Part shown: positions 48,243 to 58,334 of the stretch, in pieces | How positions within the stretch are numbered: the first letter of the stretch is position 1 | Layout of the letters: each line of letters begins with the position of its first letter | From: Escarpia spicata | Taxonomy: Eukaryota > Annelida > Polychaeta > Sabellida > Siboglinidae | NCBI GenBank assembly: GCA_963995525.1 | Contig: OZ023206.1 | Coordinates: 3,901,350-3,965,349 of the forward strand | Length of the DNA: 64,000 nt | Direction of reading: 5' to 3' | Made by a program: the position numbers and the translations under genes | The notes under the pieces: model-generated | Seen by the model: only the letters and a program-made list of their open reading frames with translations | Databases searched by the model: none | What the model was told of the DNA's origin: nothing

Positions 48243-49866
48243 GCTAACCACACACCAGCCGACTTTTTACGCCAAATGCCCCCCCCCTTCAGTCGAGGCT
48301 AAACGGTCGAGGCTAAACGCCAATTAGTTCCGCCAACTAGCCCTGACTTTTGCCTGCGCACACCAGCCAGCATACACCTACCAACTCAACCAGTCCGTCG
48401 GCGTGATCCTTGTGGAAAATAAGTCCACTATAAATACACACGTTTGCCCCTTTTGTGTTTACTCAAGAATTTATACCCGAAGAATGGAGCCTTTGTTCGA
48501 GAAAGATCTGCTAACTTTGGGGCTGGCTGTAGCAGCAGTTGCCATAACACAATGTCGTTGCCGCCGCCGCCGCAGTCGACTACAGGCAAAATCAAGGAAT
48601 GTGTGGATGCGTCCACACATATAAGCGCGAGAGGAGCAAGGGGCGTATATAAATTTAGTAGAAGAATGGCACCAAAACAGTCATACAAAACTTTCCTGAG
48701 GATGCCACCTCACTTGGTCTATTTGCTGTTGGCCATGGTAACGCCAATAATACAACAGGAAAGTACACGTTACAGAGCGGCCATCTCACCAGGAGAGCGA
48801 TTGGCAATCACCCTCTGATTTCTGGCTACAGGTGACTGTTTATTGATATTAAACAGACTGTTCAAGATTTAAGTTTTTCGCTCTTTTTCTTCTACACTTC
48901 ACTTTCCCATAACCCAGTAAGGATCGTTGCGGCACCACTGATCTCTTCTTACCCAGCTCTCTCCATGTTTCCCTGTTCTCCGCAGCCCTCTGGGAGTTGG
49001 CGAACTCCAGTCCCGTCTTTGATGTTGTCTTCCCTTTTAGCTCTACATATTGCTAATTCCCTAACTTATAGGCACTGATGTCAGCAGAATGTGTTGGTGA
49101 CATGTTCTCCATAAAGTGTCGTGCTCAGATACGTATACGTCAATACGGATAGAATGGTACCCATAGATGACTACACTACTTGTTGGTTTTGATGTTATTT
49201 GACAACAGACATGCTTTCGAATATTTATAACTTAAAGGGGCCCTGTATAGATTGCGCTATTCCATGGCAGAAGTATTTTGTCGGCTGACGCTTGGCGTCT
49301 GTGGCTATTTATAGAATAGTGTCCTGCAGGTGATATGTTTGCCGTTGTTAGTTTTTGGGGACACAAGTCAAGCGTCCACTGAATCTAGTGATTGTGTTGT
49401 TGATAAGGATTTATTTATGACATATACTGTTGCAAACTAACAACACTAAATAAATAAACTCCTGCGTTAGCTCAAGTTTGGGCTGTTTGGAGTAAATCGC
49501 CTAAAACTAGATGCAGCGCACACTTGTCTTGGGTTCCCGAGAACTAACGACAGCAAACATATCGCCTGCACCACACTGTTCTATAAATAGCTGCACACGA
49601 CAAGCGTCGGCCGACAAAATACTTCTACCATGGAATAGCGCAATCTATAGTGCCCCTTTAACGGGGATATGCGCCGACTTGTCACTGGATACCTGCTTAT
49701 CTAACACCGACTGCCGATTCAAAATTCAAATCGGCATTAATCGGTGGAATAAAGCCGACCGTCGGGCTTAAATCCAGCGCACATCAACCAACTGACGTCG
49801 GCCGACGTTTTTTACGCCGACTAGTCGGTTGGTGTTTGCCGAAAATCGGTTGGTGTGTGCCTAGCT
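48243..49866 (+). mobile_element. PIF/Harbinger-like DNA transposon remnant
   Basis: The ends are imperfect inverted repeats: gctaaccacacaccagccga at the left and tcggttggtgtgtgcctagc at the right. Internal subterminal repeats of ttttacgccgac type occur at both ends. The plus-strand frame 48444-48818 ends with FLRMPPHLVYLLLAMVTP, IIQQESTRYRAAISPGER and LAITL, then a stop followed by FLATGD. This is the N-terminal signature of Harbinger transposases (R-AI-P-ERL-ITLRFLATG), with the Arg codon changed to TGA. The catalytic part is missing; it is replaced by spacer and a MITE. A target-site duplication could not be fixed with certainty. Confidence 0.72.
49236..49657. mobile_element. MITE with about 120-bp terminal inverted repeats, TTAA target duplication
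   Basis: The left end aggggccctgtatagattgc, gctattccatggcagaagta pairs with the right end tacttctaccatggaatagc, gcaatctatagtgcccct. The inverted similarity continues inward through ttgtcggc, ctatttatagaatagtgt and gttgttagtt for about 120 bp. Flanking bases are TTAA at 49232-49235 and 49658-49661. TTAA duplication is the habit of piggyBac-type elements, but the family assignment is inference. It sits inside the Harbinger remnant. Confidence 0.85.
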
Positions 49867-49999
49867 TATGGAGACAATGGGAGAAGGACATGGGGGAATG
49901 GATGGGAGCAGCGTCTGTCTATAGACAATCCATCAAGGCTGCAACAAATGGATAAGCAAACCCAACAACAGCTGGAGGAGTTGAGTAGTTCAAATCATA

Positions 50000-50700
50000 C
50001 CAATTAATTAAATTAATTAGAACAAAATATGTGTATATTATGTCTGCCTTACGTCTGCCCTTTTTCACATTTTCCTTCTGGCCAACTTTTAGTATGTCCT
50101 ACATGTCAGTGCAGGAAGGTCATCAGCCTTAGTGCTAGCATCTTCCAAAAAGATATGAATGTATGTAAACAACGGGGACATACTGCGTGTTATGTGCAAG
50201 TAACAACGTAACGCAGCGTAGCTATTGGGTTGTTACATGTTTGGTTACGAGGCTATGCGACTTGCGCATGCGCGTTAGACACCAGTGTTTAAGCGATAGC
50301 AGCAGCGGGATCGACCTCATTCATTCAAACTCTTGGAGAGTATTCACGGTGTTTATTCAGTGTATTTGAATTTTCGATTTATGTAGTTAGAATGTAGTTG
50401 TGCTTAATGCTAGATCAGTGTGTTCGTGTAATAGTGTAATATTAATCAAGTTTAGAATTACCACCCTCCCTCCCTTTAACAATGGGTGGATGTTCATCAG
50501 TTTAGCAGCTTTACACTGCTTTGTGGTGGATTGTACCACAGGATTGTCACGGTAAAAACCGTATTGTATATTTGCTGATTAAAGGTCTGACGCTTTTCCC
50601 TGGACTGTACGAGGTTTTGCCATCAGGTTTTTGTCCTCAAATTATTATGTACGCAGGGTTTTAGGACGGAAATAAGTTAATATACTTATGTTATATGGTG
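50000..50700. other. Intron sequence, nothing firm
   Basis: Relatively GC-rich spots (gcgacttgcgcatgcgcgtt near 50260) but no recognisable exon. Frames at 50029-50211 and 50187-50369 show no family signature. Confidence 0.5.
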
Positions 50701-50714
50701 GGTACGCGGAGTGA

Positions 50715-51612
50715 CCCCCACACATATGGTGAATAGTGTATATATTGGTGGAGTGACCAACACACATATGGTGAATAGTGTACATACTGGTGGAGTGACC
50801 AACACACATATGGTGAATAGTGTATATATTGGTGGAGTGACCCACACACATATGGTGAATAGTGTATATATTGGTGGAGTGACCCACACACATATGGTGA
50901 ATAGTGTACATATTGGTGGAGTGACCAACACACATATGGTGAATAGTGTATATATTGGTGGAGTGACCCCCACACATATGGTGAATAGTGTACATATTGG
51001 TGGAGTGACCAACACACATATGGTGAATAGTGTACATATTGGTGGAGTGACCCACACACATATGGTGAATAGTGTACATATTGGTGGAGTGACCCCCACA
51101 CATATGGTGAATAGTGTATATATTGGTGGAGTGACCCACACACATGTGGTGAATAGTGTATATTGGTGGAGTGACCAACACACATATGGTGAATAGTGTA
51201 TATATTGGTGGAGTGACCAACACACATATGGTGAATAGTGTACATATTGGTGGAGTGACCAACACACATATGGTGAATAGTGTATATATTGGTAGAGTGA
51301 CCCACACACATATGGTGAATAGTGTATATATTGGTGGAGTGACCCACACACATATGGTGAATAGTGTATATATTGGTGGAGTGACCCACACACATATGGT
51401 GAATAGTGTACATATTGGTGGAGTGACCAACACACATATGGTGAATAGTGTATATATTGGTGGAGTGACCCACACACATGTGGTGAATAGTGTATATATT
51501 GGTGGAGTGACCAACACACATATGGTGAATAGTGTATATATTGGTGGAGTGACCAACACACATATGGTGAATAGTGTATATATTGGTGGAGTGACCAACA
51601 CACATATGGTGA
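50715..51612. repeat. Minisatellite, 42-bp period, about 21 copies
   Basis: The unit is gtgaatagtgtatatattgg followed by tggagtgacccacacacata and tg. A period divisible by three keeps frames open on both strands (for example INSVYIGGVTHTHMV-like and MCVGHSTNIYTIHH). One unit (about 51150) is shorter by two bases. It lies in a ferlin intron with no splice or exon content. Confidence 0.95.
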
Positions 51613-52619
51613 GTTGTACTTAGTAGACAGTTATATATAGTGCTTAGCAGTCAGGGGCCGGCATGCTTGCTGTGGTTATTGTCACAATGGATGTGTATGT
51701 AACAATGGATGTGTATGCAATTTATAACAGTAGTCAATAAAATTGCATGTCATTAATTTGGCCTAATTCAATCAATACCCGACTTGCTTTGTTCCTTCTG
51801 CATAAACATATTTCCCCTCCCCCTGAGCCTACAGTCCACAAGATGTGGCCCATTTTCAGGACAGAACAGGTCACTATCAGTGACCACTGGTGATAGCAAT
51901 TAAGGCCACCATTACTCTGTCAGGAAGCATGCATGTCAACCACAGGGGGTTAATGGGGTAACCAATGTTAAGTGTGACCAGGGGTAATGATACTAAATAG
52001 ATGTGGCCAGCTGTAGGCTAGTCTGTTACTTTGATCACTTGCAACCAGCTCCCTGTCCATGCACATTCCACAAGGATGCTGATGTTGTACTCTACCGCTG
52101 GTTTCTTAGACAATTTGGGTTAACATCTAAACTTGTTGTCAAGTCACAATTAAGATATCTTGGCTTGCAGAAAGCTAACAGGAGTTAATCTCTCATGTAC
52201 CCGATGTACTCTCCCACCCTATATCACAGGCTACCATGAATAACAACGTCCAGGAGCTGCAGCAATAACATGACGGGGTCAGACCACTATTTCACCCACC
52301 TCAAGGATACCTCAACTAACGAGCCAGTGAAAAACTAGTTGTGAATAGGGAAATGGATGTCTGCAAACTACAGCAGTTAAGCTGGTCATAACGTTCAGTT
52401 GGGTGGCTGACAGTATGTGGGTGTGTATGGGGGTGTGTATGTGGGTGTGTATTGGGGTGTATGTGTATGAAGACATCTTCTTGTTTGTGCTAACATCTGT
52501 TAGGGTTCTCCCACGTTAAGTTTCTCAAAAGCTAAATTGTAGGATTTGACAAGAAATTCTACAATGCTTCAAAATCAAGGCTTGCCTCACTTAACAGTCT
52601 TGGGCAAAGGATGTCTAAA

Positions 52620-53040
52620 ATAAAGATACAGATACTTTATTGCCTTTATTGACTTAAAATACATGTCAATTAGGCATGTGACTTGGTGTTAAAACAGACA
52701 GTCCCATCAAACTTACCACGAACATACAATAAAAGTTAAATAAATAAATAAATATAATAAAAAGTAAAAAAAAATTAAGTATAAAACTGTCTGAAAATAT
52801 CCATTAAAATTTATAGGCTAAGCTAAAACATAAAAGAAATATAAAACACATCTGGCAAAAGTAACATTCCATTGTCTCTATCTATCACTAAAGTCTACAT
52901 TTAATCCCCATTAAAGCAGCCACGGCATGGGGAAAGAAACTGTCTCGGAAGTGATTTGTCGTCGCACGGATATTTCTGAATCGCCCGCCTGAAGGGAGTT
53001 TTTCAAATAGACGGTGGGCGGTGTGTGTTGGATCCGTGAT
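52620..53040 (-). mobile_element. Probable LINE/retroelement 3' region in reverse orientation
   Basis: tactttattgcctttattga at the left and gcagccacggcatggggaaa, gaaactgtctcggaagtgat, cgcccgcctgaagggag at the right form an arrangement I associate with widespread invertebrate non-LTR 3' regions read backward. No protein is left. The call rests on pattern memory only. Confidence 0.4.
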
Positions 53041-53297
53041 AAATTACTCAACACTAACATATACTTCCATACATATTGCTCTGAGCAGCATGCATAGAAG
53101 ATGTTGATGTTTTCACATCTAGATGTTTAAATTATTTACACAAGTTTATTGTAATTACTGTGTACTGTCTGTCTCTCCACCTTATTGATATACTTAATAA
53201 AACATTGCAAAGCAGTGGAATCAGACCCGCAGGCATTATTACCCAGAAGCACCCACCAGTTCCAGTGCAGTATTACCCAGAATGCAGTAGCACCCAC

Positions 53298-53389
53298 CTG
53301 TTCCTGCCGACCCGCTCCCAGTCCTTCACACTGAGTGTGATCTCATCAGAACTCTTCAGAGGTTGTCCCTTCAGGTCAAACTCAAACGA
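53298..53389 (-). CDS. Ferlin exon, C2A domain, middle strands
   Basis: Minus-strand reading begins SFEFDLKGQPLKSSDE and ends KDWERVGRN plus two bases (AG). It is flanked by acceptor TTCCAG and donor GTGGGT. It matches the family pattern FEFDL-G-PL followed by VKD-E-GRN in ferlin C2A. The two-base overhang joins the next exon's A to make Arg (GRNR-LLGT). This is the most 5' ferlin exon I can find; the preceding exon (SDPYV and NPVWNE segment) was not found between here and 64000. Length 92 nt, phase 0 in and 2 out. Confidence 0.9.
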
Positions 53390-55227
53390 CTGGAAGTAGA
53401 AACAACACACGTGGTTACTCTGCTATTTCCAACAATATTGATAACTATTAGTTTACACCTACCCGATCATGTTGCAACCAATCAAAGCAATCACCATTAC
53501 ATGTATTTTCATTCTTAAACATGTCATTTTTTATGTTGCCAATGCCATTTCCTGTCCTGGTAAAGTGAACGTAATGCCACATTGGTGCCCTCTGGATTGG
53601 CTATTCATCCACTTTTCTTCAAGATAATACACAATTCAGAAAACAGCTGACAATACATTACTGAGACAGCAATACATCGTTCAAAAGAATACATACATTG
53701 CACTCCACATAAGTCAAACTCGCGTAAGTCAATTTTCGCTTAAGTTGTATCTTTTTCTTCGGTCCCAGTGGTCTTCGTGTTTTATATGTTATAACATAAT
53801 CCGCATAAGTCGACTTCTCTTAAGTCAAATTTTCAGTTAAGTCGACTCGATTTCACCCGTCCACTCATATTTCTTTAATTCGGTTAACTTGATTTTTCAC
53901 TACTCCTAAACACCGAAAGTCCATTGCCCACACAGATTTAAACCGTTTTACTATATTGGTATACTGAAATTTTATAGGTTTAGTTACTATTATACACTAG
54001 CGTTTCTCTATTTGTGCGCAGTTTAGTGTGTGAATCGGGAAAGCACAGACTTCACGCGTAAAGTTAATCGATGACAACATACAAAATGGCAGCGTCAGGT
54101 GGACGAAAGCTTCTCACTTTAACATTAAAACGAAAAATTGAACTCACTGAAGCAGTGGAGAATAGTGGAAAGAGGAAGGTAATTGCAGAAGAATTGTGTA
54201 TATCAGCAAACATGTTTTCTGACTCGTCAAACACAAAGAGCGACACAAAAAACTATTATTCGATAGCGAGATCATCTCAAATAAACAGAGGGCACGTGCT
54301 GAAAGACAATCTGTTGATGAAGATGCGACAAATTGCTGGTCTGAGCACATCCTCAAAATTCTTTTGAAGAAGTACGATCCTAAAGAGGTGTTCAATGCAG
54401 ATGAGACAGGGATTTTCCGGAGGCTTCTACCTGACAAAACTCTTGCTTTTAAGTATGGTGGTAAGAAATGAAAATAAAGGATCACTGTCATGGCATGTGC
54501 TAACATGGATGGGACAGAGAAATGGCCACTTCTCATCATCAGTAAATTTCAACATCCCCGATGCTTCAAAGGTGTCAAGAAGCTACCTGTAGACTACGTT
54601 GCCAATCCCAAGTCATCGATGACATCACATCTCTTCACCAATTGGCTATGGTCTTTTGACCAGGCAATGCATCGACAACATCGCAAAGTGTTGAAGGTCA
54701 TTGACAAATGTCCTGCCCATCCAAAAGTACAGAATCTCAAAGCAACAGAACTACTTTTCTTGCCGCCTAATGTCACATCAAAACTTGAGCCCTGCGACCT
54801 GGGAATAATACAAAACCTGAAAGTTCACTACAATTCAGCGATGCTGATCCAGCACATTGATGCAGGATCCAGAGCCTCTGATTTTTCTATCACACTCTTG
54901 GACTCAGTCTCAATGTTGAAATCTCAGTCTCAATGTTGAAATCGGCCTGGAATAAAGTTGTTCCTACCACCATTGCCAATTGTTTTCAGACAGCTGGATT
55001 CGACACTGAGACAACACCATCTGACAACCCCCTGCCATCAGGTGGCAGCCGGCAGCTGATGAAGACACTGTCAACAACGATGATGCCAACGAGTGCATGC
55101 AACCGCTGCTTGAGCGACTCTATCGAGAAATGAACATTTCTGTGCCTGATGACATTGACATGGGCAGTAACCTTAGCACCACTGCCATTCCCACAGATGC
55201 AGATATCTTAAGTTTGCCTCTAAATGA

Positions 55228-55336
55228 CTCCAGTACTACTGATGACTCCAGTACTACTGATGACTCCAGTACTACTGATGACTCCAGTACTACTGATGAC
55301 TCCAGTACTACTGATGACTCCAGTACTACTGATGAC
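55228..55336 (+). repeat. 18-bp coding repeat, six copies, in transposase
   Basis: Units of gatgactccagtactact encode DDSSTT. The run is in frame with the upstream transposase and joins directly to the 65-bp array. It forms a serine/threonine/aspartate-rich low-complexity segment. Confidence 0.93.
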
Positions 55337-56045
55337 TCAGACAACGAAGACAATTGTGGTGATAAACCCGACATAGTGACACAGTCTGAGGTCATGATGA
55401 CTCAGACAATGAAGACAATTGTGGTGATGAACCCGACATAGTGACACAGTCTGAGGTCATGATGACTCAGACAATGAAGACAATTGTGGTGATGAACCCG
55501 ACATAGTGACACAGTCTGAGGTCATGATGACTCAGACAATGAAGACAATTGTGGTGATGAACCCGACATAGTGACACAGTCTGAGGTCATGATGACTCAG
55601 ACAATAAAGGCAATTGTGGTGATGAACTCGACATAGTGACACAGTCTGAGGTCATGATGACTCGGACAATGAAGACAATTGTGGTGATAAACCCGACATA
55701 GTGACACAGTCTGAGGTCATGATGACTCAGGCAATGAAGACAATTGTGGTGATGAACCCGACATAGTGACACAGTCTGAGGTCATGATGACTCAGACAAT
55801 GAAGACAATTGTGGTGATGAACCCAACATAGTGACACAGTCTGAGGTCATGATGACTCAGACAATGAAGACAATTGTGGTGATGAACCCGACATAGTGAC
55901 CCAGTCTGAGGTCATGATGACTCAGACAATGAAGACAATTGTGGTGATGAACCCAACATAGTGACACAGTCTGAGGTCATGATGACTCAGACAATGAAGA
56001 CAATTGTGGTGATGAACCCGACATAGTGACACAGTCTGAGGTCAC
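55331..56045 (+). repeat. 65-bp tandem array inside the transposase coding region, 11 copies
   Basis: The unit is gatgactcagacaatgaaga followed by caattgtggtgatgaacccg, acatagtgacacagtctgag and gtcat. One unit alone encodes DDSDNEDNCGDKPDIVTQ then SEV and runs in frame into the C-terminal segment. Ten extra units add 650 bp, which is not a multiple of three, so the C-terminus (with the PIP-box) is out of frame with the core. The expansion therefore probably came after the element was inserted, or was what killed it. Confidence 0.9.
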
Positions 56046-56334
56046 GTCGTGTCTCGACAAGTTAAATCTCTACATAATACAAGCGAAGTGTAATGAAACT
56101 GTCGCCACGCCATTCCGCGATTTCAAAGAAGCTATGGAATGCCACGTGATCTTTGCAAAGAAACAAACTAAAATAACCTCTTTTTTTGCAAAGCCTAATT
56201 AGTGTTTGCAGTTGTAGCAAGATAATCCAGGCGACTTAAGATTATAGAAGACAATGTTGCAACTTAATAAGTTGATCCCTACTCAATTCAAATGTTTATT
56301 TTGTTTTCAATGTTATTGTGTATATAAATCGGTC

Positions 56335-56900
56335 ACTGAGGTGACATCCAGTCACTGAGATGACATCCGGTCACTGAGGTGACATCCGGTCACTGAGGTG
56401 ACATCTGATCACTGAGATGACATCTGGTCTCTGAGGTGACATCTGGTCACTGAGGTGACATACAGTCACTGAGATGACATCCAGTCACTGAGGTGACATC
56501 CGGTCACTGAGGTGACATCCGGTCACTGAGGTGACATCCGGTCACTGAGGTGACATCTGATCACTGAGATGACATCTGGTCTCTGAGGTGACATCTGGTC
56601 ACTGAGGTGACATACAGTCACTGAGATGACATCCAGTCACTGAGGTGACATCTGGTCACTGAGACGACTTCTGGTCACCGAGACGACACTGAGGTGACAT
56701 ACAGTTACTGAGATGACATCCAGTCACTGAGATGACACATCTGGTCACTGAGATGACATTCGGTCACTGAGGTGACATCCTGTCACTGAGGTGACATCCG
56801 GTTACTGAGGTGAAATCCTGTCACTGAGGTGACATCTGGTCACTGAGGTAAAATCTGATATTACAACCAAGGTAAAATCTGACATGACATCTGGTTACTG
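56335..56900. repeat. Minisatellite, 19-bp period, about 27 copies
   Basis: The unit is ggtcactgaggtgacatcc with variants (gatcactgagatgacatct). Each unit is a near palindrome (gtcactgaggtgac), so single strands can fold into repeated hairpins. It abuts the right side of the Tigger element and may have replaced its right end. Confidence 0.93.
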
Positions 56901-57117
56901 AGGACAACAAACAACACTTATTTATATACCAATGCAATGCCAATCACTACAACAACAACAACAGAATCTGGTAAGTAGTTAATAGGAGTATACTACTTTG
57001 GTAGTGGTCACTTTGACCAGGTTGTGGTCAGTTAATTAGACATGACCTGGGTGGGTGAGACTGGCTACTAAATGCTGACCTGGTTCCAGCCATGGTAAAT
57101 GATACACTGAGAGAGCA

Positions 57118-57915
57118 GTGCTAGCCAGGGATGTCTGCCTCAGTCTGAGGGAGGTCAAGTCTACAGTGTGTATACTATGGAGGTGGAAGGTGGTGAATCA
57201 GGGAAGTGACAGGGAAAGAGTAACTGGAGTGTTAACAACAAGATACAATGGTAGACTGAGGGAGGTCAAGTCTACGGTGGGTATACTGTGGAGGTGGATG
57301 GTGGTGAATCAGGGAAGTGATGGTGAAATAGTGACTGGAGTGTTAACAACAAGATACAATGGAAGACTGAGGGAGGTCAAGTCTACGGTGGGTATCCTAT
57401 AGAGGTGGATGGTGGTGAATCAGGGAAGTGACAGGGAAAGAGTAACTGGAGTGTTAACAACAAGATACAATGGTAGACTGAGGGAGGTCAAGTCTACGGT
57501 GGGTATACTGTGGAGGTGGATGGTGGTGAATCAGGGAAGTGATGGTGAAATAGTGACTGGAGTGTTAACAACAAGATACAATGGAAGACTGAGGGAGGTC
57601 AAGTCTACGGTGGGTATCCTATAGAGGTGGATGGTGGTGAATCAGGGAAGTGACAGGGAAAGAGTGACTGGAGTGTTAACAACCAGATACAATGGTAGAC
57701 TGAGGGAGGTCAAGTCTACAGTGAGTATCCTATAGAGGTGGATGGTGGTGAATCAGGGAAGTGACAGGGAAAGACTGACTGGAGTGTTAACAACAAGATA
57801 CAATGGTAGACTGAGGGAGGTCAAGTCTACAGTGGGTATCCTATAGAGGTGGATGGTGGTGAATCAGGGAAGTGACAGGGAAAGACTGACTGGAGTGTTA
57901 ACAACAAGATACAAT
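57118..57915. repeat. Minisatellite, 111-bp period with a 222-bp higher-order period, about 7 copies
   Basis: The unit begins gactgagggaggtcaagtct and includes gtggatggtggtgaatcagg and ctggagtgttaacaacaaga. Copies alternate between gacagggaaagagta and gatggtgaaatagtg versions. Frames encoding REVKSTVGILWRW are open because 111 is divisible by three; I do not regard them as a gene. Confidence 0.92.
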
Positions 57916-58334
57916 GGTTGGTTGACTGCGGAAGGAATTGCAGATCTAACAGGATGCAAAGGGGTTCTATCAAAAGTGTACTGGTAAGAAGTATGACTAT
58001 AACATATGGTAAACACTAGATAAACAAGGCGTTTTGATTCATTCATTGTTTACATATATTAATTTTTATCACTGATAAATTTACCCATATATCAATCATT
58101 TGGAGCGCATTTCTTCTGTTTATTGATGATACTATGCAGATATGTCACAGACTACATACTATATAGAGGTTAGGGCAGTTGCTTGTCAGTTTTAAATGTT
58201 AAGTTATAAATACATGCAACATGAATCCTTGTTAGCCCAGCTAAATTGCTGGGTTATTTGGCTATAAGAGCCATGCCCCCCCCCCCTCCTGCAGCATTGG
58301 ATCATATCTAGCAATATGTGCACCAGTTGGCTTC

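Larger units (their letters stand above)
47940..49985 (+). pseudogene. LINE C-terminal fragment split by a Harbinger-like insertion
   Basis: Left half, 47940-48231: SVIERYYKVSWTEHRTNE, then SIVDDLGVIPG, then KKQKISYFCHVKRHQSLG and RLIMEGKVEGSKS. This is the typical RR-L-ISWT-H-TNE-------LL--IKKRKL-F-GH--R----L-----EGKVEG tail of LINE reverse transcriptases. Right half, about 49868-49960: WEKDMGEWMGA followed by SVYRQSIKAATNG, the usual continuation. The two halves are separated by the element at about 48243-49866. Confidence 0.75.
531..53389 (-). other. MYOF/DYSF-like: Ferlin gene (dysferlin/myoferlin type), partial, 21 exon positions on the minus strand
   Basis: Ferlins are large, C-terminally membrane-anchored proteins with several C2 domains that act in calcium-dependent membrane fusion and repair. 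Translating the minus strand and joining GT-AG exons gives one continuous reading frame of C2A (part), linker, C2B, C2C, FerA and FerB. Hallmarks seen are KPQDFQ before C2B, KKELVDPY in C2[44 protein letters not shown] and [12 protein letters not shown]. Having FerA and the LPWG motif points to the dysferlin/myoferlin branch rather than otoferlin. All junction phases agree. The 5' end (start codon, first C2A strands) and the 3' end (DysF, later C2 domains, transmembrane anchor) are not in the window. Introns are inflated by minisatellites. The family call is very secure; dysferlin versus myoferlin orthology cannot be settled from this part. Confidence 0.95.
54071..56202 (+). pseudogene. Tigger/pogo-family transposase pseudogene
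   Basis: The N-terminus has the CENP-B-type helix-turn-helix start (LTLKRKIELTEAVENSGKRK, VIAEELCISAN), then loses frame. The catalytic core follows with three Asp sites: NADETG, VIDKCPAHP (family usually DNCPAHP) and EPCDLGIIQNLKVHYN. Stops (TGA, TAA) occur near 54466-54475. The C-terminus has six 18-bp repeats encoding DSSTTD, then an 11-unit 65-bp array that breaks the frame, then TSCLDKLNLYIIQAKC and a final KKQTKITSFFAKPN before TAG. QTKITSFF fits the PCNA-binding PIP-box (Q-x-x-I-x-x-F-F); PCNA binding has been reported for pogo transposase. Confidence 0.88.
53698..56330 (+). mobile_element. Tigger/pogo-like DNA transposon, degenerate
   Basis: The left end has repeated aagtc motifs (ccacataagtcaaactcgcg, ttaagtcaaattttcagtta), as seen in Tigger/pogo terminal repeats, followed by a transposase pseudogene at 54071-56202. 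A matching right terminal repeat is not evident before the 19-bp array begins at about 56335; gcgacttaag near 56230 may be a remnant of the right subterminal region. It lies upstream of the first visible ferlin exon and on the opposite strand. Confidence 0.8.

Noticed and set aside
50645..51623. Frames of about 300 aa (HSTNIYTIHHMCVG type)
   Set aside because: The 42-bp repeat is divisible by three and stop-free in several frames on both strands; no exon signals.
57118..57624. Repeated frames with REVKSTVGILWRW
   Set aside because: The 111-bp tandem repeat is divisible by three; no family similarity and no splice or start support.
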